From Clostridiaceae bacterium (GTDB lineage Bacteria > Bacillota > Clostridia > DSM-8532), in assembly GCA_025361665.1 (NCBI GenBank), contig JANYKF010000386.1, positions 1-5,567 of the forward strand: 5,567 nt of DNA. Direction: 5' to 3'. Of the stretch, positions 1-5,567 are shown piece after piece; within the stretch, counting starts at the first letter, position 1, and each line of letters begins with the position of its first letter. Below the pieces are notes generated by a model, which worked only from the letters and a program-made list of their open reading frames with translations, ran no database searches and was not told the origin of the DNA. The translations under genes were made by a program, and so were the position numbers.

Positions 1-144
1 GATTCAATGGCTGATGCCGGAGGGTTGAACAAGTCCACCCTGCATTGGGACATGCTCTGCGACCTTAGGAAGGACGGCCGGATCTTCGCAGACGACATTC
101 TGTTTTATGAAAACGGATTGTTTCTCGAAGAAGTTTTGGCGTGA
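1..144 (+). CDS. M29-family metallo-aminopeptidase, C-terminal end only (5' partial)
   Basis: Only the last 47 codons are in the window; frame 1 is open from the left edge to TGA at 142-144. The peptide has an N-K-S-T-L-H-W-D stretch at visible residues 10-17, followed by a short D-L-R-K-D-G turn and a hydrophobic F-x-x-D-D-I-L-F-Y-E-N-G-L-F tail. In M29 (AmpS/PepS/AmpT-type) aminopeptidases the C-terminal His-x-Asp supplies two ligands of the dinuclear metal centre. The His (43-45) and Asp (49-51) here fit that role, and the tail matches the usual end of the family. Such enzymes remove N-terminal residues from peptides in the cytoplasm. The gene points the same way as the next gene, 108 bases on, but nothing shows they share a transcript. 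The family call rests on a short segment; the other metal ligands lie outside the window. Confidence 0.72.
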   Translation, partial: DSMADAGGLNKSTLHWDMLCDLRKDGRIFADDILFYENGLFLEEVLA

Positions 145-252
145 TGTTCCAGTGAAGCGTAAGAACCATCAAAAGGGGTATGTGCATCTTTGACTGAAAA
201 AAGGATGATGTGTTGAGTCAGGTCCCGTGTTTATGAAAGCGAAGGGTGCTCC
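145..252 (+). other. Intergenic region before the URO-D pair; no convincing promoter
   Basis: This 108-base gap separates the peptidase stop from ATG 253. It contains TTGACT at 190-195, which could serve as a -35 box, but no TATAAT-like hexamer lies 16-18 bases downstream (that position reads about TTGAGT). TATGAA at 232-237 has no suitable -35 partner. No terminator hairpin for the upstream gene is visible. The URO-D genes may be read from here by a non-sigma-70-type or activator-dependent promoter, or by read-through from the peptidase gene. Confidence 0.4.
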
Positions 253-1557
253 ATGAAAGATCAAACCGTTCTGGGGATGACTCAGTTGAAAAATGAAAAC
301 CCTGCGCCTGCCATTTCCACGCAGGACAAAATCATTCTCCGTGATTTGGCCAGGCAACTACAGGAATGTGCCGGAAAACCCGCCGAAGAAGAAAAACGAC
401 GCCTCTGGACTGCCCACAATGACTTGGAAGCCACCCGCCCCGTCATTTTCTGCGACCCGGAAAATGGATGGAACGAGATCCTCTCCGACGACAAAATCCT
501 ATGTTCCGGTTCATTGGCGCAAGAGTGGGAAATGACCCTTCGCAAGGAAATCTGCTGGACCACGGAAATGAAAGACGACAAGGTGGTGGATGCCGTATTC
601 AATATCCCCATCCAGGCAGTTGAAAGCGATTGGGGCATGCACGAGCGGAGAATCGGCGGCGGCGGTGGACACGCGTACCGATGGGATCCGCCCCTGAAGG
701 ATTATGCGGATATCGGGAAACTTCGATTCCCCGTCATCACGGTGAATCATGAAGCCACGCAAGCCAATCTTGATTTGGCGCGCGATGTATTTCAACCCTA
801 TCTGGAAGTACGCCTGAACCACAAATGGTGGTGGACCCTGGGCATGACATGGACTTTGGTGAACCTGCGCGGTCTGGACCAGCTGATGTATGACATGTAC
901 GATGAGCCGGAGGCGGTTCATCAGGTCATGTCCATCCTGCGAGACGGCACGATGGCCAGGTTGGACTTTCTTGAAAACAACGGTCTGCTCTCATCCAATG
1001 CAGGCAACCACTATGTTGGCTCCGGCGGATTCGGATTCACGGAACGGCTGCCTGGCCCTTCCTTTGAGGGCAACTCCTCAGGACGGGCTGACAACCCGGT
1101 CCTTCTCAGGGACATGTGGGGATTTGCCGAAAGCCAGGAAACAGTGGGCATTTCCCCGGAAATGTTCGCGGAATTTGTCTTCCCATACCAACTGCCCCTG
1201 CTGGAACGCTTCGGGCTGAATTGTTATGGGTGCTGCGAACCGGTGGATGCCCGCTGGAAGTATCTGAAAGCGATCCCGAACCTCCGGCGTGTCTCCGTCT
1301 CCGCATGGGCGGATATCGACGTGATGGCCGAAATGCTGGGAGACAGTTATGTCTTTTCCAGCAAACCGAATCCTGCCTATCTGGCCATACCCGAAATGGA
1401 TGAAACCTATGTCAGAAAGAGCCTGCGGGACTTTATCCGCCGCACGCGCGACAACCGGGTGGAAATCATCATGAAGGACAACAACACGCTTGGAAAGAAT
1501 CCGGACAATGCGTTCAACTGGTGCAGAATTGCGAAAGAGGAAGCCATGAATGCCTGA
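253..1557 (+). CDS. URO-D superfamily protein with CYGCCEP motif (putative methyltransferase-like, function unknown)
   Basis: This 434-residue protein resembles the long, uncharacterised branch of the uroporphyrinogen decarboxylase/methylcobamide methyltransferase TIM-barrel superfamily. Residues 1-60 are a charged helical lead-in. Residues 135-139 are a run of five glycines followed by His140, probably a loop. A W-W-W-T-L-G-M-T-W segment and a helix rich in D-E-P-E-A-V are typical barrel elements. C-Y-G-C-C-E-P at 324-330 sits where relatives carry the H-x-C-G metal site, followed by an N-L-R-R-V-S-V-S-A-W-A-D strand and S-S-K-P-N-P-A. The haem-enzyme N-terminal signature (R-P-x-W-x-M-R-Q-A-G-R-Y type) is absent, so HemE is unlikely. 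No signal peptide or membrane segment is seen, so it is probably cytoplasmic. ATG 253 is the first start after an in-frame stop at 214-216, and GAAGGG at 241-246 is a weak ribosome site six bases upstream. It is followed by a second URO-D-like gene 69 bases on, likely in one operon. Substrate and reaction are unknown; a zinc-dependent methyl transfer is inferred only from the superfamily. Confidence 0.82.
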   Translation: MKDQTVLGMTQLKNENPAPAISTQDKIILRDLARQLQECAGKPAEEEKRRLWTAHNDLEATRPVIFCDPENGWNEILSDDKILCSGSLAQEWEMTLRKEICWTTEMKDDKVVDAVFNIPIQAVESDWGMHERRIGGGGGHAYRWDPPLKDYADIGKLRFPVITVNHEATQANLDLARDVFQPYLEVRLNHKWWWTLGMTWTLVNLRGLDQLMYDMYDEPEAVHQVMSILRDGTMARLDFLENNGLLSSNAGNHYVGSGGFGFTERLPGPSFEGNSSGRADNPVLLRDMWGFAESQETVGISPEMFAEFVFPYQLPLLERFGLNCYGCCEPVDARWKYLKAIPNLRRVSVSAWADIDVMAEMLGDSYVFSSKPNPAYLAIPEMDETYVRKSLRDFIRRTRDNRVEIIMKDNNTLGKNPDNAFNWCRIAKEEAMNA

Positions 1558-1614
1558 TCGGCAATGAGACGCCCTATCTGTCTCGATCATCGCACAGGAT
1601 TTATGACTATAGGC

Positions 1615-1620
1615 AGGAGG
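1615..1620 (+). promoter_or_regulatory. Shine-Dalgarno AGGAGG deciding the start of the second URO-D-like gene
   Basis: A perfect AGGAGG lies six bases before ATG 1627. This favours 1627 over the in-frame upstream ATG at 1564, which has no comparable site and would add 21 residues unlike the family N-terminus. Confidence 0.88.
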
Positions 1621-1626
1621 CAAACC

Positions 1627-2610
1627 ATGCAGACAGGAAAACAGGTCATCACGGCAGCTGTTGAGTTTACGATACCCGACAGATTGCCTGTCATCTTCGA
1701 CACGCTCGGCATCAGCGATGTCAAAGGAATTGGCTGGAACCAGACCGGCACGGGGGATCACACGCAAAAGCATACCTATGACGAGTGGGGTTGCGGCTGG
1801 AGCCGAAGCAATGTGAAGAACATGGGGCTCGTGAACGAGCATCCGCTTGATACATGGGAAAAGCTCAGTTCCTTCCGATGGCCGAACCCTGCCGATCCCT
1901 CTTATTATGACGCAATGGAACGAAAATTTGAAAATTCTGATGGCAAGTATCTGGAAACCGGCATATTCATGCTGCTGTTCGAACGGATGCATGCTTTGCG
2001 CGGATTCGAAAATACAATGATGGATTTGTATCTTGAACGTGAGAACATAGAAATGCTCGCTGACAAAATCGTTGAATTTGACTTGAATATCATTCGAGAG
2101 ATTTCATCTCGTTTTCCCGGCGCAATCCAAGGCTTTTCCTTCTCGGACGACTGGGGGACCGAAGAACAGCTGATGATCAATCCCTCCATATGGATAGAGT
2201 TTTTCAAGCCACGGTACAAACGGATCTTCGATGCCTGCAAGCAGGCCGGCTGGCATGTATGGATGCATTCCTGCGGAAAGGTGAATGACATCATCGGCGA
2301 TTTGATCGACATCGGACTGGACGTGATCAATCTGCAGCAGCCTACTTTGCTGGGTATTGAAGAGGTCGGGAAACAGTACGCCGGGAAACTGTGTTTCCTT
2401 TCACTCTGCGACATTCAAAGAACTTTGCCATTCAGGGATCGGACTTACATCGAGGCAGAGGCGCAACTGCTCATCGACAAATGGGGAACCGACAAAGGCG
2501 GGTTCATCCTCGGAGATTATGGGGATGGAGAAGCCATCAATGTGCCGGCATGGAAAAAGCAAATCATGTTCGATGCCTTCATGAAGGCGGACCGGTGGAA
2601 AAAAGTATAA
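1627..2610 (+). CDS. Uroporphyrinogen decarboxylase-like (URO-D superfamily) methyltransferase-type protein
   Basis: This is a 327-residue TIM-barrel protein of the PF01208-type superfamily, close to the usual length of 320-370. The start T-G-K-Q-V-I-T-A-A-V-E-x-x-x-P-D-R-L-P-V is the standard N-terminus. Other landmarks are S-D-D-W-G-T at 173-178, a P-R-Y-K-R-I-F-D-A helix, the metal-site motif H214-S-C216-G217, a C-D-I-Q-R-T-L-P segment at 261-268 (matching the G-x-D-x-Q-x-x-L-P element of relatives) and G-G-F-I-L at 291-295. In MtaA/MtbA-type methylcobamide:CoM methyltransferases the H-x-C pair and a later Cys bind the zinc that activates the thiol acceptor. Here the position after G-G-F-I-L reads G-D-Y-G-D with no Cys, so the third ligand is missing or replaced. 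HemE is unlikely because its N-terminal arginine-rich signature is absent. It is probably cytoplasmic and co-transcribed with the URO-D-like gene upstream. No corrinoid protein or reactivase is in view, so a corrinoid-linked demethylation role is inference. The longer reading from ATG 1564 is rejected. Confidence 0.87.
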   Translation: MQTGKQVITAAVEFTIPDRLPVIFDTLGISDVKGIGWNQTGTGDHTQKHTYDEWGCGWSRSNVKNMGLVNEHPLDTWEKLSSFRWPNPADPSYYDAMERKFENSDGKYLETGIFMLLFERMHALRGFENTMMDLYLERENIEMLADKIVEFDLNIIREISSRFPGAIQGFSFSDDWGTEEQLMINPSIWIEFFKPRYKRIFDACKQAGWHVWMHSCGKVNDIIGDLIDIGLDVINLQQPTLLGIEEVGKQYAGKLCFLSLCDIQRTLPFRDRTYIEAEAQLLIDKWGTDKGGFILGDYGDGEAINVPAWKKQIMFDAFMKADRWKKV

Positions 2611-2629
2611 AATCAAGGTTCATAAAGTC
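2611..2629. other. 19-base gap between convergent genes, no terminator seen
   Basis: The + strand gene stops at 2610 (TAA) and the - strand gene stops at 2630-2632 (TGA on the complement). The spacer is AT-rich but contains no GC-rich inverted repeat followed by a T run on either strand. Termination must occur inside the opposing coding sequences, be Rho-dependent, or not be efficient; overlapping 3' ends of the two transcripts would be expected. Confidence 0.6.
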
Positions 2630-4699
2630 TCAGCATTCAAGCCTAAGTGAAACAGGCTGCGTCAAATCATGCCGTAATTTGATTGCGTTTTTTCCATCGG
2701 TTCGCACGAGCAGCTCCTTCTCATTCGAACGAAACCAGAAAGATACTTTGCCATGATAAGTGGGAATGCCCTCCACTGAAAAGTCCTTGTCAAGCCAGGA
2801 TTCCGGAATACCGGACCCGATGACAAGGCCCTCCGCATCCTCTCGTACCAGGCAATCCCTGAGAAGAAGAAACAATTCAGCCGCCGTCCATCCGTGAGGG
2901 GTCACATAATGTATGTCATCCCACCCCCTTGTCCGTTGCCACAATTGCGCAGAATTTTCATCATCCTTTCCTTCATGATATGTGTACAATCCCGGAGAAG
3001 TATGCTCAGAGAGGAACATCTCGATTGACATCCATGCCCGGTCCCGCATTCCGATAAGGATGTTGTTATGTGCCTGACCTGCTTCGAAGTATGTCCACAT
3101 CGGTTCCGGCTGATGGATTCCGCCAGGACATCTGACTGTTTCCCAAAATTCATCAAATTTGCCCATGATATGATCATCATCCGGGGAGGCCCAACCCGTT
3201 GGCCAAAAAGCGCAATTCACATCCCTGTCATTCTGGCCGAAAATCTCGCGTGACTTTGCAATAAGCGCTTTCTTCAATTCGTCCGCTTCATTTTCAAAAA
3301 CCGAATCGTCCAGACCAAGTTCCCTCGCACACATGGCCGTCCTGACGAGTCCAAGATATGCAAAAGAATTGACCCAGATTATCGGCATATGGTTATCCAT
3401 CCTGCCAATGATCAATCCATCCTGTGAAGGTGCGCAAAGCATATCGACAATTGGTTCGAGCATGATTTGTGGAATGCAGAACTCACTCAGTATTTTCACC
3501 GGTTGAACCGTATTTCTCATTCTTATCAGAAGTTCGGCTTTCCGTTGAATATGGGGAAACATTTTCTTTAGGAATTCTTTGTCTTTTGTCAGCAGGTAAT
3601 GCTCGGACAGGATCCAGATGACCTCGCCCGGAGCATCCCCTTCTGAGCCAAATCCGCCAAACGTGTCTCTGGGAGCAGTCTCCACACAAGCCTGTTCACA
3701 GAAATCATGAAACCCTCCCTTGTTCAGGGCATTGACAACATAAGCGCCATCTCTCAACCACCAGATCGGATAAGAGATGGGAGCTATCCTCGGCGAATTG
3801 TGAACTGTGAACATGTAGAGATGAACCAGTTGGCAATAAAAGGCATCCATGAACCTTCTGTCAGGAAGGTCAAGTTTGATGGTGAGTTGGTGTTTCCAGC
3901 GGCTGATGAATTCTTCCCTGATTTCCCTGATATGGAATGGCCGTTCGGGCGGCTTTATCCAATTCAGCATCCAATGGCCTGCATGAAGATGGAAAATGAA
4001 GTCATACTCAATTCTGGCACCGGGTTCAAGTGTGATTTTATACTCAATTGCACCACTGGCCCAGGTTGAATCATCGTGAACCTCTTGGAGGTCAGGTAAA
4101 ACACCGGTCCTGAGGAAACACGAAATATCCCTGCCAGATTCGGCATAACTGACGGCGCCAAAATCAGTCGGCAGGGTTGAAGAAAATATAAGCGGCGCAT
4201 CATTGATAAACACAACACCATTCCTGCAAGCAAGCTGCCGTATCGGTCCCCCCGACGCGCCAAAAGATCGAATCGTCAGGTAGAACGTTAGTTCACGAGC
4301 CATTTCACCGGAATTTTCCAATGCTACAGTCAAATAATCCTTCAAATCACTGGCTGCGAGGTTCCCATCGGCAAATAGACATGAGGAAACCATTACGTCT
4401 CCCGCCTGCCATTTCGAATGCAAAACCGGTAAGTGTCCTTCCTCAAACGTCCATTCCAACTCATCAATGCATTTCTCCTCAGGTGCATGCAGTTTTCCAT
4501 CAGTAAAAATCCAAGTGGATATTCCGTATGTTCCAGGGCCCGGGGAAAAGGAATTACCTGGTTCGACAGGAGTCTTGAACGCATCCAGAGAACCCGGTAC
4601 CCCAAGAATGACATGGGTATCGCTCCGGTTCCATAACCAGTCAGGATGTCCGGTTTTCATCTCGGCCATTCTAGCATGTTCTAGCATATTGTATCTCAT
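2630..4699 (-). CDS. Six-hairpin ((alpha/alpha)6-barrel) glycosidase-like protein, family unassigned
   Basis: The protein is 689 residues from ATG at 4699-4697. Residues 1 to about 270 look like a beta-rich N-terminal domain. From about 280 to 620 the pattern is that of an (alpha/alpha)6 toroid: Y-P-I-W-W-L-R-D-G-A-Y at 310-320, S-E-G-D-A-P-G-E-V-I-W at 352-362, and V-T-P-H-G-W-T-A-A-E-L-F-L-L-L-R-D around 599-615. A short beta C-terminal domain starts with a G-S-G-I-P-E-S-W-L segment. The W-L-R-D and G-W-x-x-A-E signatures recur in glucoamylase, amylo-1,6-glucosidase and trehalase-like clans, so hydrolysis of a glycosidic bond is likely. Asp317, Glu353 and Glu608 are candidate catalytic acids (inference). 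No signal peptide is present, so it probably acts on imported oligosaccharides. It follows the GH172-type gene by 22 bases, implying one operon. An upstream in-frame ATG at 4813 would overlap the previous gene by 92 bases and add 38 residues unlike a folded domain. GH family and linkage cannot be told. Confidence 0.82.
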   Translation of the reverse strand: MRYNMLEHARMAEMKTGHPDWLWNRSDTHVILGVPGSLDAFKTPVEPGNSFSPGPGTYGISTWIFTDGKLHAPEEKCIDELEWTFEEGHLPVLHSKWQAGDVMVSSCLFADGNLAASDLKDYLTVALENSGEMARELTFYLTIRSFGASGGPIRQLACRNGVVFINDAPLIFSSTLPTDFGAVSYAESGRDISCFLRTGVLPDLQEVHDDSTWASGAIEYKITLEPGARIEYDFIFHLHAGHWMLNWIKPPERPFHIREIREEFISRWKHQLTIKLDLPDRRFMDAFYCQLVHLYMFTVHNSPRIAPISYPIWWLRDGAYVVNALNKGGFHDFCEQACVETAPRDTFGGFGSEGDAPGEVIWILSEHYLLTKDKEFLKKMFPHIQRKAELLIRMRNTVQPVKILSEFCIPQIMLEPIVDMLCAPSQDGLIIGRMDNHMPIIWVNSFAYLGLVRTAMCARELGLDDSVFENEADELKKALIAKSREIFGQNDRDVNCAFWPTGWASPDDDHIMGKFDEFWETVRCPGGIHQPEPMWTYFEAGQAHNNILIGMRDRAWMSIEMFLSEHTSPGLYTYHEGKDDENSAQLWQRTRGWDDIHYVTPHGWTAAELFLLLRDCLVREDAEGLVIGSGIPESWLDKDFSVEGIPTYHGKVSFWFRSNEKELLVRTDGKNAIKLRHDLTQPVSLRLEC
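4671..4690. repeat. 10-base tandem direct repeat, two copies
   Basis: Two adjacent 10-mers, CTAGCATGTT and CTAGCATATT on the + strand, differ at one base. They fall inside codons 4-10 of the six-hairpin glycosidase gene, just after its start, and encode part of M-L-E-H-A-R. The helical spacing and the CTAG cores could suit a DNA-binding protein, but a chance duplication in coding DNA is equally possible. Confidence 0.5.
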
Positions 4700-4708
4700 C
4701 GTGATGAT

Positions 4709-4717
4709 CCCCCTCTC
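4709..4717 (-). promoter_or_regulatory. Shine-Dalgarno GAGAGGGGG deciding the start of the six-hairpin glycosidase
   Basis: On the complement, a purine run GAGAGGGGG ends nine bases before ATG 4699-4697. It lies in the 22-base gap after the stop codon of the GH172-type gene. It supports the start at 4699 over the in-frame ATG at 4813, which lies inside the upstream gene. Confidence 0.75.
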
Positions 4718-4721
4718 AATC

Positions 4722-5567
4722 TCATATGACCTCAAGCGCATCCATGTTTCCGATGGATTTGAATGCCGTATGTGGTTCCGTCTGATACCAGTATGCGACA
4801 GATGCAATGTCATCCTGAAGGGGAAGATATCTGCCTTCCGACCGCCATCCCAATGCCTGGACGGTCATGCTGAAATCTTCTTCAAATCTGATTGGATCCA
4901 TTACATGCCAACGATACATTCCAAATCTCGAATTGGCTTTGAAGAAGCCATCCGGTTTGATGACCTGATGAAATCCCAAAAAGTTTGATGTGTAGGCGCC
5001 ATATTGTCCTGATGGCCCTTCAAAAGCCCATGCTCCGCCAAAATAATCCTCCGTGCCGGTTCCGCAGATGGTAGGGAATTCCTTGTCGCCGTCGATGTAG
5101 AACTTGCATTCCCCTTCTCCCCACCAGCCGTTGTTGTTCGTCTGCCAGGCCAAGTAGGTGCCGATATATTGGCCCCGCCCTTTCACGTCGTCAAGGATAG
5201 TGTGCACATCCATATATTTCACCGGATTGCTGCGCCTCCACTGGGCATGAAAATATGCGCAATCCTCAGGAACATCTGTCAATGCATAGGTGATTTGGAA
5301 GAAAAATTGTGGAATATCCGTTTTCCCGATGTTTTCAATGGTAATTCTGGCCGATTCCCGGAAAGGCATTTCCCAGTAGCAGTTCATTCCCCCTGCAGAC
5401 AGTACGGCAACCGGGAGAGAATTGACCATTGTTCTTTCGCACCACCCACAGCAGAAAAAATCCCCAAAAGGAACTTCAACGGAAGGTGACTTTTCATGAT
5501 CCCAATAGAAGCGCAGAATCAAACTTCTCCATAATTCAGGTGCGCATGTCATCCAGATGTGCTGAAT
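4722..5567 (-). CDS. DUF2961 / GH172-type glycoside hydrolase (5' partial, runs off the right edge)
   Basis: The visible 281 residues contain the core and C-terminus of a DUF2961 protein, the family now classed as GH172 (alpha-D-fructofuranose and D-arabinofuranose active enzymes). In order: an I-Q-H-I-W-M-T segment at the edge, L-R-F-Y-W-D-x-E-x-x-P-S-V-E-V-P-F-G-D-F-F, W-W-G-E-G-E, G-T-G-T-E-D-Y-F-G-G-A-W, and the typical ending R-Y-L-P-L-Q-D-D-I-A-S-V-A-Y-W-Y-Q-T-E-P-H. From memory of the characterised enzyme, the acid/base and nucleophile glutamates correspond to the first Glu of G-E-G-E (5115-5117) and the Glu of G-T-G-T-E (5049-5051); both are present, so an active retaining enzyme is likely. 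The reading frame stays open to base 5567 and the I-Q-H-I-W-M motif belongs to the domain, so ATG 5552 is an internal Met, not the start; perhaps 80-100 residues are missing. Any signal peptide is therefore unseen. It is the upstream partner of the six-hairpin glycosidase. Fructan, difructose anhydride, D-arabinan or another furanoside substrate cannot be distinguished. Confidence 0.9.
   Translation of the reverse strand: MQHIWMTCAPELWRSLILRFYWDHEKSPSVEVPFGDFFCCGWCERTMVNSLPVAVLSAGGMNCYWEMPFRESARITIENIGKTDIPQFFFQITYALTDVPEDCAYFHAQWRRSNPVKYMDVHTILDDVKGRGQYIGTYLAWQTNNNGWWGEGECKFYIDGDKEFPTICGTGTEDYFGGAWAFEGPSGQYGAYTSNFLGFHQVIKPDGFFKANSRFGMYRWHVMDPIRFEEDFSMTVQALGWRSEGRYLPLQDDIASVAYWYQTEPHTAFKSIGNMDALEVI

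Noticed and set aside
183..210. Possible hairpin around TGCATCTTT and AAAGGATG upstream of the first URO-D-like gene
   Set aside because: The arms pair imperfectly with a bulge and few GC pairs, and there is no T run; it is not convincing as a terminator or operator.
1564..1626. Upstream in-frame ATG at 1564 as start of the second URO-D-like gene
   Set aside because: It lacks a ribosome site, adds residues unlike the family N-terminus, and ATG 1627 has a perfect AGGAGG six bases upstream.
1078..1992. 304-codon open frame on the - strand
   Set aside because: It runs antisense across the end of one URO-D-like gene and the start of the next, has no recognisable domain, and is rich in His, Arg, Ser and Cys as expected of a shadow frame.
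253..2610. Haem biosynthesis HemE (uroporphyrinogen III decarboxylase) for either URO-D-like gene
   Set aside because: Both lack the HemE N-terminal arginine signature, and no other haem gene is nearby.
3707..4069. 120-codon open frame on the + strand
   Set aside because: It is antisense to the six-hairpin glycosidase core, including the W-W-L-R-D motif; it has no independent support.
4700..4813. ATG at 4813 as start of the six-hairpin glycosidase
   Set aside because: The extension lies mostly inside the end of the GH172-type gene, is Arg/His-rich shadow sequence, and a good ribosome site precedes ATG 4699.
4467..4988. 173-codon open frame on the + strand
   Set aside because: It is antisense to both glycosidase genes, whose protein families are clear; no ribosome site or domain supports it.
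5550..5552. ATG at 5552 as start of the GH172-type gene
   Set aside because: The frame stays open to the window edge and encodes I-Q-H-I-W-M, a conserved internal part of the domain; the gene is truncated by the window.
1..5567. tRNA, rRNA, CRISPR array, insertion sequence or riboswitch
   Set aside because: Almost the whole window is coding; no cloverleaf, spaced direct repeats, transposase or inverted terminal repeats were seen, and the gaps are too short or featureless for a cobalamin-type riboswitch.

Overview
The window holds parts or all of five protein genes in two convergent groups. On the + strand, left to right, are the last 47 codons of an M29-type metallo-aminopeptidase (1-144), a 434-residue uroporphyrinogen-decarboxylase-like (URO-D) protein (253-1557) and a second, clearly different URO-D-like protein of 327 residues (1627-2610). 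On the - strand, reading from the right edge inward, are a DUF2961/GH172-type glycoside hydrolase cut by the window edge (5567-4722) and, 22 bases downstream, a 689-residue six-hairpin-type glycosidase (4699-2630). The two groups end tail to tail with only 19 bases between their stop codons. No RNA gene, CRISPR array, insertion sequence, origin or phage feature was seen.

The organism is a bacterium with roughly 50% GC, densely packed genes and purine-rich Shine-Dalgarno sites. Families of this kind (multiplied URO-D-like proteins, GH172, large intracellular six-hairpin glycosidases, M29 peptidases) are familiar to me from anaerobic, carbohydrate-degrading lineages such as Clostridia and Lentisphaerota/Kiritimatiellota. 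The sequence alone does not decide the phylum, and this is a weak inference.

Functionally, the - strand pair looks like a cytoplasmic glycan or oligosaccharide breakdown unit: a furanosidase-type GH172 enzyme plus an (alpha/alpha)6-barrel glycosidase whose linkage specificity cannot be read. The visible glycosidase N-terminus has no signal peptide; that of the GH172 protein lies outside the window. The + strand pair are TIM-barrel URO-D superfamily proteins. The second keeps the His-x-Cys-Gly metal site of methylcobamide methyltransferases, and the first has a Cys-Tyr-Gly-Cys-Cys-Glu motif at the corresponding place. Neither looks like a haem-pathway HemE. No corrinoid protein or reactivator is present, so their methyl donor and acceptor are unknown.

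The most interesting point is the side-by-side placement of two divergent URO-D-like proteins against two poorly characterised glycosidases. One hypothesis is processing of a methylated or otherwise decorated sugar; nothing in the sequence proves it.
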